Positions 7,193 through 14,990 of a DNA stretch of 14,990 bases are shown here, piece by piece. The DNA comes from Phoronis ovalis (Eukaryota > Phoronida > Phoronidae). The stretch spans positions 1 to 14,990 of the forward strand of contig JAOXYB010029600.1 in the NCBI GenBank assembly GCA_028565635.1, read 5' to 3'. The first letter of the stretch is position 1, and the number at the start of each line of letters is the position of its first letter. Both the position numbers and the translations under genes were made by a program. Below the pieces are notes generated by a model that saw only the letters and a list, made by a program, of their open reading frames with translations, was not told the DNA's origin and searched no databases.

Positions 7193-10100
7193 AGATTCAG
7201 GGAGTTTGAGGCCCCTTATAGGGTAAGCATTCGATAGAACAGTCTACCTGCTGTTGTATTTGCTAACTCTGTGAACATGTCAGTTGCGTTTTATAAAGCA
7301 AATATACTCAGTGGTCATTTGACCATTGCCAGTTTTAAGTAGTGGCCGCGGGCAGAGTAAAAAGGAGTTGATGAATTTGACACAATGACTGATTTCGTGA
7401 AATGTGCATATCGCGTCTTCGAACTATATATAGGTAAACATATATTTTAAAGTGGTTAATCAAATTATCTTTCGAACATGTAGCTCGGAGCAGTACAAAT
7501 ACATCTTAAACAGTCATTGCCCAGGGATTTAATGTGATCATATTAGCGTGTCTTGTTAATCAAGTGCCATTTTCCACAGTAACCAAGGGTCCACTTATAG
7601 ACTGCAAAAGGGCAAATAACAAAGGTAGGAGAAACCGGTATTACATCGTAACAGTATGTAAACAATGCTTTCTGCCGTAGTATTTATACAATTTGCCAGT
7701 TAATTTAATTTGAAATATAGAAGAAAAATATGGAAACGAGCTATTGCAAAAATAGACAAGATCGCTTTACTGTGCCAAATCGTGTAGAGACACAGTGTAC
7801 ATTATTTGCACTTATAGAATAAATTCATAAGGGGTACTGAGCCAAAGATAAGAAATCAATCGACTATGAAATAAGAGCAAACATGGCATTACGTACGTCG
7901 CTGGTACTATTTCTAGATGTACTATAATATAATAGCGTTTACACAGGCTAGTATGATTCTTATAGAAAGTGGTGTTCAAATACATGTAACATAAGTTAGG
8001 TTAACACGGGAACATGTACAATATTAGTTTATGTAAAGACGTGATTTTAATCCATTTTGATCCAACAGAACACCATAATGGTAATTACGCCAATAGGTAG
8101 CCAGTTAGAATTTGTTCCAGCAATGTCTTAGAAATGATAAGTGAAGTTATTAGGCTATGTAAAAAACACCAAACAAAATGCATATCAGTGGATCATACTG
8201 AGTTTTTAAATTAGCAATAAGCAAATATCATAACCGATGATTTTATTTGGAACTGCGCGCACATTGAACATCGCACTCTCATATCTTTTTAGCAAATAAA
8301 GGCAAGAGTATGATTCTTTGAATTCCTATTATCTTAATAAGGCAACTGAATAGTGTACAAATGCAATGCTAATGGGAACATGTGTATAGGTTGAGGAAAA
8401 TTAGGTATTACGTCTATTACGGATATTGTATTTATAAGTCATATATTATAAACACATTTATGTCAGAGTGACAAAAATACCCATACAACAATGTAGAGTT
8501 CTAATTCAATCTCGCTAAGTAACTATTTATATTAAAAGTTGAAACAATGGGGTACTATTTAAAATAACGACTAAATTTATGTATGAAATCGATTGATTGA
8601 CATCAATAGACTCTGGGTTTGTGAATATTATTGTGTGAGAAACACGATTATTCAATGAAATATTAAAAACGGATGATTTGAAAGCTTATTGTATAATAGA
8701 TAGATAATCTTAATAGGTGAGAGTCCAGGAGCTGAATACTCCGGCATGTAGTTTTAATAATTAAAGGATCTATGACATCTATTGTATTTGACATGAAACG
8801 GTAACTAATACGTAAATGAAACGGAATAATTGCATCATGTCGGATACATAATCAAATTTTACACTTTTAGTTTCAATCATCTATATTTATAGACGTTACA
8901 TTTCCCAATTCTTAGGGTGAAGATACAGTACGCGCTTCGTAGCAGTTGATTTCTTAACGCTTATTTTTTCATTGAATTTCTGCATATACCATTTGACTTT
9001 GTGTGTATTTTAACGTAACGAATTTGTAGATTGATCACGCTTTTTAATTACTCTGAGTATAAGGTTTACAACTTTGATTTTAGGAGTTGCCTGTTGTATA
9101 TGCTGGTAGAAGGATTAACTGTGCAATTTAATATTGTTATTATTATTATTGTTTAACTTTTCTTTAACCAGTTTCCAATCTTATAATTTTTATATGCTTA
9201 TACTAGGTCAGCTATAATTATTGTTATTATTTATCAATAATCTGTATTCATTTGTATACAACGATTTATTGTTAAAACAAAGCTTAGAGAAATATAGCAT
9301 TAAAGTCAATAAAACAGGTGCAATTCGATAATCAACCAATGAACATTGACCAATGTGTACGTATGTATACATTGCATGACAGGCAAGTGCCAATGTGTCC
9401 AAGAAAGGGTATGTCTGCGTAAATATGTTTACACTTTACACAAAATCCATAAGGCACTCATGTGTGCAGGCATATAATGTTAACAAATCTAAATGGCAAA
9501 TTACCCAATATAAAGAAAAAAAAACATAACTCTAGTTGACCTCACAGTTACTTTATAGCTAGTTTGAGAAATAAATTTTATTTTTATGTATTTGTTGCAA
9601 TGGTAGTTCCAAGGGCAGGTTATATATTCCTTGTCTGTTCATGTGTTCAATTGTGCGCATCATCATCAGAGACTAATTAAAATAGATTCCCCAATGTCGT
9701 TTGCTTCATTCTCTGAACATGTTTTTTTAAAACTAACTATATGTCTACTCGGTCAGCAACCGATGTAAGGCAAAATTTGTCTTCGGAGTTCCAGTATAAT
9801 TGCATGTGTTGTGTTATCCCTTGTAACGATATTGTCAATGTATGGAACAATTGGATATACTATAGTTGTCTCAGTCAGCTGGCGAGGACATACTTAGACA
9901 GTTTTTGGGGCTGTTGACTCTCGTTTTTCACTGTTTCTTAATGGAACTAAGCAGGTATATTGCTTCAGATTATTTATTTATCTATTCAGGTGCAGGGACC
10001 TTATTTATTCAGTGCACAATGTAGGTACAGTACGGAACAAACCACCATTCAGCACTGACTTTACAGAGTCAATTATGTCTTGCTATATGCATGTAACTTT

Positions 10101-12520
10101 GCAGTTAAGTTATTGGTCATTTTGCCTACGACATATTATTAGTTGCAGCAATTGGCCATAGTTTAATGACTTATGACGCTTAAAATTGGCCAGCGTTTGG
10201 GGCTATTCAACCAGGTGTTCCACCAAAGTGAGCAGCACGAATTATATTGCTTTGAGCAACGATAATAAATGTTCTGTTATGCTTTGATTTTAATTTAATA
10301 TGTACTATTATTTCTAGTTATATCTAATTGTAAGCGTGTTCTAGAGGCATTTCACCCGCGGATTTGATCTCATCCATTCCTTATCCATTCTATTTTCTGC
10401 ACGTATAGTCGAAAATACAAGTCATTTTTAAAACATCAAATTACAAATTTTAGATGGACTTGTTTAATAGATCAATTTGAAAGCACTCCTTTCCCATTTT
10501 GTATTATTAGCTATGTTTGTCTCTCAATGAAGCATTAAAAATTATTTACCACATTCTTGAATATTTATTTAAGCTTACTTTTGCTTTGATTCAAGAAAAG
10601 GAGTTGCAAAGGAGTTGAAGCGAGTTTACCTTTTTTTCTGCTGGTTTACCATGATCGAGCATTTAAACTAGCCATACTAACTTTCTGATGAAATATTGGA
10701 CCTCATTAACGGAATTTACGTATTCCACTATGTTGCATCTGAATCCGCAGGATCTATTATCCATGTATATAATAAGCCGCTATAAGAGCTCTGAATGGCG
10801 TTAACAGGGATCATAGCGATTCACTTGTTATGTTCAAGATTGTGTCATAAAATACCAGCCATGTTAAATACTGCTGGCAGGTAGACGCGCAAGGACGGAG
10901 AAATAAGGTAGAGTTTAACGATTATTTATCAATTTATTTACTCCTGGTTCTTCACGATGAACAACACCCCAAACTTTGTACGGAGCTTTCATTAGTAAAT
11001 CGTGACATTTCATATATATTTAGCATGGTGTTCATTTATTTACCACTCTGTATGTATGGAAAGGTGTATTCAGTGTTTTTAAATTTGAGGTTTACGTACG
11101 ATCAAACTGAAGACAGAGTTGTTTAGTTGTTTGTTGGCATGTACACTCAAATGAAATCATTATCCGCCGTCTCAGTTCCAGGACATACATGTGACATGTA
11201 ACCCCGGAACGTAACTCGAAATCTATCATAGGGAAAAACTTTAGTGATGGACTTTTGATCAAATGCACGCAAAATTTAAATTTACGCCTTTGACCAGAGA
11301 CGGCAGTATTCAGTTATCATATGAGGTAGGCTACTATCAGCTAAGAGTAGCGAAATGTTCAAAACAGTAATTATATTATATTATAGGTATTATATATATA
11401 GGGACTGCGCGATGTGTATCATTGTTTATCACATTACACGAGATTCTAACATACAGAATTATTCTGCGAACGTGGCATAATTTCCATTATGTTTCTTTAG
11501 TTGTAATAGGATTAATACGGTAATAGTGACATTTAGAAAAGATTAAAGCAGATTAATAGGTTTGTTAGTAGGTTAAAACTTGAGGAAAAGGCAAAGTCAT
11601 CAGACCTAAAATGTCAGGTTAATTCTAAGCCTATACAGCAGAACAGTTAGTTTTTCTTGTGTAGCATGCTTTATTTTAATGTCATTATTTTAAATGGCAT
11701 CACTAGTGTTATTTTTTACCTGTGCATAACTGGCAGGAGATGGACTAAGTGAAACGATGACATTTTTACTTAATTCTACTGTCAAGATACTTGGCATTGT
11801 AATATAACAGCATAGGGAAGTAATCAACACAGTGCAATTTTTTTTCTTTTATACTAACTTTTATCGTCATATAATTGATTTAGTCTTTGCACAAATTTAG
11901 TTTTTGATGAACAATATTCAAAATCTTTACTCACGCTTCAGTGCATATTTGAAAAGCAATGCCGTTTTACTATATTATTTTCAGCCTCTTATATTTTATT
12001 TGATTTTTTCATTATTGTCATCTAATTTGAACAAAAATTTAAAAAAACGCATCAGATACATTTGCATCTGTTTTGTAGGACTAAGTCGTTACATACTGTT
12101 ATGGTCAGGCACACTTTCTCTTACTACAAAGGATTTGATGTAGAAAAAGGTATTGGAAAATACAATAAGCCTTTCTGCAAATTGATTTAATCAAATCATT
12201 TCTCGCATATAAATGCTTCACTTAAAATTACTATGGATCGATAAAGTCAAAACTCTCGTCAGCATTTTGAAGTAATATGGGAAACGTGCATTGTATTAAA
12301 TTAATTCATTTGATAATGAAATACCCTGACGTTATTAAACGATGGAAAGAACGATGCCGCGTGATGGAGTGTAATATCTAGTGCATGAATTAAATCAATG
12401 TATAACAAACTTTCATCGCTTCAGAAAATTAATCAACTTGAAACATATAGCTTGGAATACGTAACACATAAGGAATGGGGACATTTCACGATCAGGCAAA
12501 AATGTAAAACAAGTTTGCAG
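7193..12520. other. Long AT-rich stretch without a supported gene
   Basis: About 5.3 kb were read on both strands. It contains only short open frames (for example 11907-12143 on +, hydrophobic and T-rich; 9208-9402 on -; and a 29-codon frame 10795-10884 ending at CAG|GTAGAC), none with convincing coding features. Simple repeats include (TTA)n at 9137-9150, TTATA x3 at 11371-11385 followed by (TA)n at 11389-11400, and AAAGGAGTTG in two tandem copies at about 10597-10617. It may be intergenic DNA or intron. Confidence 0.5.
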
Positions 12521-12572
12521 ACATAATGTTCAAAGACAATCAACTAAGAAATAAAGTGCAGTTTCCTAGCAG

Positions 12573-12629
12573 AAGAAAAGATATTTCACTGGAAGATTTT
12601 GATGGAATACATGCAATTTTACGCAACAG
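12573..12629 (+). other. Candidate 57-nt coding exon (low confidence)
   Basis: An acceptor-like GTTTCCTAGCAG ends at 12572 and a strong donor CAACAG|GTATGT follows 12629. In phase 2 the segment reads RKDISLEDFDGIHAILRN and ends in phase 2, so it could be inserted without breaking a frame. The same frame is open upstream to an ATG at 12526 (starting MFKDNQLRNKVQF) and downstream to TGA at 12676-12678. It could be a later exon of the repeat-protein gene, since both flanking phases match, or a chance 50-codon frame with good splice-like edges. Confidence 0.22.
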
Positions 12630-14490
12630 GTATGTACAATATAAGCAGATATTTGTGCAGTTAAAAACAAGTCAATGAACAAATAAGACACAGCCGATTA
12701 GACCGAATGATACTGTGTGTACACGCCGGCGATACACATCGGCATTACACGCTTTAATTCGGAAACCAAACGAGTTATTCATAAAGGTACATGAACTGTA
12801 AGTAAATTTATCAGCATATTCATACTGGTTAGATTCTTTGCTATCAATCCGCTAATCCGAAATGATTTGTACATACGCGGTGAATTCAATGTCACTTGAA
12901 TCACTCAAAACGTCTCTGAGCAGATTAACAATTGATCCATTTTTATGCATGAGATCTTAGTTTGTTTGATAAAATACGGACGCTTACTTTTAATTAGGAT
13001 TTTCAAAGTAAACACTACTATAAACCCACACGTTAACTTATTTTTCATTTGGGTTTTTAAGGTTTAAAAAATCAGTCTGAAACATAGCTTCTGTATCAGA
13101 AAAAATACCCAGTACAACCTTACGCAACCTCTGAGACATGTCCACACATATATAATGTAATCTTCTATAAGGAGGTACACATATTTTAAATTAATAATAA
13201 GCAATAAACTCGAATGACGTGTTGAATTCTAATCCTTGGATTTATTTATACACAATCAGCACACAATGCATGCAACACTCACATCTAATTATATATGTAT
13301 AAATTTACATAAAATAATGAAACCAGGTAAAATACAAGCATTACTAAGCTTAAAACATCCTAACTACAGGGATTAAACATTGAAATATTTTTTAATATAC
13401 TGATTTAATTTAAAATTGTTTAAATTTGACGAAAATTTCCGATTTCCGACTCCATTATTTTTTTCTTTGAAACTTGTAATCACGTAAATTAGACTTGTTA
13501 AAGACTATTTAGTTAATAATCAGTATTATTACTTTTATTATTATAAAATCTTTATTATAATAAAATAAAATGATTAATTTTATAAAATCTTATTTCAGTA
13601 TGTATGCTGATTCTTTAGAAGCGAACTTATTTATTTCTAAATTTTCGGCTTAACCTTACGAACCAGACTTAACTTGTGACATTTGAAATAAACAAATTTT
13701 AATAAAAGAATTAGACTTATGAATGAATTAGACCAGTATTTTAAAAAAGTTTGAGATTTGTGAACGCTAATGCTGCAGAACATGGGATATATTTGATTGG
13801 CCATCGATAGATTTAGTAGTATATAGTAATGACACCTGGTGTGCGTTTTATTAGTAAACTAGCTGGATGGAATCCATAAATATCGAACAACCACAAGTAT
13901 AAAATACATCGAAAAAATAATGCAATTTTCAGAGAGGATTCCAAGCACGATTCCAAGACAGTGGATCAAAGTTATATAATGAAAACTATGTGTACTAACC
14001 ATTCGTTAGAAAAAAATTGATTTGAATACAATACTTTAATTTCTTTTTTTTTAAAAGGAAAATTATTCAGCAATCAATAAAGAGAAACGGTTTTGAAAAA
14101 AAATTTGTTACGGTGTCATTCGTTAATGGACAAGCGTTATGAATAAATTATTATAATAAATTTAAAACTATAACAAAGTCGCAAATTTCAATGTTCGACC
14201 AAATGTGCAAGGTTTAATTTATTGTACAGTTTGTCGCTTTGGTCGCTGATGTGTGGATAGATCTGGATAATCTCCCCCTGTTTGATACGAAGATCCAGGA
14301 ATGTATTTACATTTAGCGGTTACAAAAGATTTTTAAAGCTTATTTACACTCTTTACTTAAGGTAAATTAGGTAAATATTTAATAATACCGATTACAATAC
14401 TTCAGATCGAAATTCTTTTAATAATACATTTTTAATTTTCCTTTATGTAAACAAAGTATTCATAACTTTGTATTTGCTCGTAGCCCGGAT
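12630..14490. other. AT-rich stretch without a supported gene
   Basis: No convincing gene is seen here. A possible terminal-exon-like piece lies at 14230-14316: acceptor TTTATTGTACAG, then an open phase-0 frame (FVALVADVWIDLDNLPLFDT at its start) ending at TAG 14314-14316. The rest is AT-rich and low in complexity, notably around 13500-13570. Confidence 0.45.
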
Positions 14491-14496
14491 GCTATC

Positions 14497-14506
14497 AAAA
14501 TGGCGG
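14497..14506 (+). promoter_or_regulatory. YY1-like element AAAATGGCGG
   Basis: AAAATGGCGG followed by AG matches the core of the YY1 consensus AANATGGCGGC, a motif often found just downstream of transcription starts of animal genes. Its orientation and its position about 75 nt before a good-context ATG suggest the first exon of a + strand gene. This is sequence resemblance only. Confidence 0.35.
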
Positions 14507-14538
14507 AGTTTGTTTCTGTCAAAATGAAAAATATGTGA
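14500..14538 (+). other. Upstream ORF of 12 codons
   Basis: The ATG inside the YY1-like element opens MAEFVSVKMKNM and ends at TGA 14536-14538, 34 nt before the next ATG. As a uORF it could lower translation of the downstream frame. The stop overlaps a consensus donor GTGAGT at 14535-14540, so an alternative reading is that this is the true start of a coding first exon spliced to sequence outside the window. Confidence 0.35.
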
Positions 14539-14572
14539 GTTTTACTCGAAGTTAAGAAACATTTTACGCACA

Positions 14573-14731
14573 ATGGCTCACAGGTGGCAAGAATCTGAAA
14601 AGTCTAAAGATTCCCATACACGAAGAGAACACCGAAATGTACCTGATGATTATTATTACGAGGAAGAAGAAGGAAGTAATAACTCGTACTCTGAAGACGA
14701 ATATTCGGATGACGAGTGGGTGTTTACTTAG
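14573..14731 (+). CDS. Probable first coding exon of an unidentified gene (acidic, Tyr-rich N-terminus)
   Basis: ATG at 14573 has a good context (A at -3, G at +4) and opens 52 codons to TAG 14729-14731. After a mixed charged segment (residues 1-24, starting MAHRWQESEKSKDSHTRREH), residues 25-48 are strongly acidic with interspersed Tyr and Ser (DDYYYEEEE, then SYSEDEYSDDE). There are S-x-x-E/D contexts suited to casein-kinase-2-type phosphorylation. Such a biased stretch is unlikely in random AT-rich DNA. The sequence loses this character after residue 49, and donor-like sites lie at GA|GTGGGT (14715/14716) and TGG|GTGTTT (14719/14720), so the exon probably ends there and the gene continues past the window. 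A free-standing 52-residue protein is the alternative. CACAG|G at 14582 would also allow use as an internal phase-2 exon, but the tract before it is poor. I do not recognise the product. Confidence 0.45.
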   Translation: MAHRWQESEKSKDSHTRREHRNVPDDYYYEEEEGSNNSYSEDEYSDDEWVFT

Positions 14732-14990
14732 GTTTTCGGAGTATTTTTTCACGATATTTTTCACTCGGTGATATATTGGTACAATCACTTAGAAAGTTAT
14801 TTGTTTATATGCGAGTCTGAGAAATAACTGGTTATGCCCAGTATCATTATTTTGAGTCTGTGTGACCTGTTTGATACCCCGGCCTGATCTGTCACTTAGG
14901 AACATGACGCTTTAGGCCCGTTCCAGTTTTTGTAGGTAGGGGGGGGGAAGAGGGTTTTCTCCTGAGGGTCAAACATTTTTTTTTCTCTTG
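14732..14990. other. Probable intron or spacer ending in a G-rich and T-rich tract
   Basis: No open frame of interest is present. A patch at 14873-14899 resembles 651-678. A run of nine G (14939-14947) is followed by AAGAGGG, and a T-run lies near the end. G-runs of this sort could form unusual DNA structure and are also prone to sequencing error. Confidence 0.5.

Noticed and set aside
6775-7531. ATTGCCCGGGATTTA (6775-6789) and ATTGCCCAGGGATTTA (7516-7531) as a dispersed repeat
   Set aside because: The similarity does not extend beyond about 16 bases on either side, so it is too short to call an element.
9208-9402. Minus-strand 64-codon frame
   Set aside because: It ends in a poly-Asn stretch produced by a TTA/ATT microsatellite and has no coding features.
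10795-10884. A 29-codon frame resembling a signal peptide that ends at CAG|GTAGAC
   Set aside because: It is short, its ATG context is poor (T at -3), and hydrophobic short frames are expected by chance in this composition.
11907-12143. A 78-codon ATG frame with two hydrophobic stretches
   Set aside because: The hydrophobicity follows from T-rich DNA, there is no family resemblance, and there are no splice or promoter signals.
14564-14788. Minus-strand 74-codon frame
   Set aside because: It is antisense to the acidic frame at 14573-14731; its hydrophobic run is the complement of the Tyr/Glu/Asp codons.

Overview
The window looks like AT-rich (by eye about two thirds A+T), intron-containing metazoan DNA, probably from an invertebrate. 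The reasons are a protein-coding exon bounded by GT-AG splice signals, a tandemly duplicated splice acceptor, sparse coding content, minisatellites and long anonymous AT-rich stretches. There is no bacterial operon structure, CRISPR array, rRNA or intact mobile element. I cannot assign a phylum from the sequence alone.

Region 1-1740 is 5' flank. It holds a 19-bp minisatellite (232-334) and, nearer the gene, a possible untranslated leader intron (1471-1727). Region 1742-4149 holds the one well-supported gene. A 1538-nt coding exon (1742-3279) ends at a CAG|GTAAGC donor and joins in frame (phase 2) to a second exon at 3993 (or 3936), which ends at a TGA at 4147-4149. The 564-residue product is very basic, predicted disordered, rich in S/T-P sites, and built around about eight or nine copies of a short motif R-R-(V/I/A/L)-(T/S)-(F/L/V)-(H/Y)-(S/T). 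I do not recognise it as a named family. One copy is a textbook RVxF protein-phosphatase-1 docking motif, and most copies are also RRxT basophilic kinase sites. The acceptor of the second exon lies in a 57-bp near-perfect tandem duplication, so two identical 3' splice sites compete and would give proteins differing by exactly 19 residues. An AATAAA cluster at 4598-4631 is a plausible 3' end.

Region 4640-14490 is about 10 kb without a convincing gene. It carries a 56-58-bp imperfect duplication (about 6168-6286) whose end forms a perfect POU-dimer (MORE) palindrome (6279-6290). It also carries a few short exon-like open stretches (5531-5638, 5893-6055, 12573-12629, 14230-14316) and small ORFs, all reported at low confidence. 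Two of them, 5531-5638 and 12573-12629, fit the phase-2 intron pattern of the first gene and could be further exons of it if the 4147 stop lies inside an intron donor.

Region 14490-14990 looks like the 5' end of a second gene on the + strand. It has a YY1-like AAAATGGCGG element containing a 12-codon upstream ORF, followed by a good-context ATG opening an acidic, tyrosine-rich reading frame (14573-14731). That frame probably continues in an exon beyond the window.
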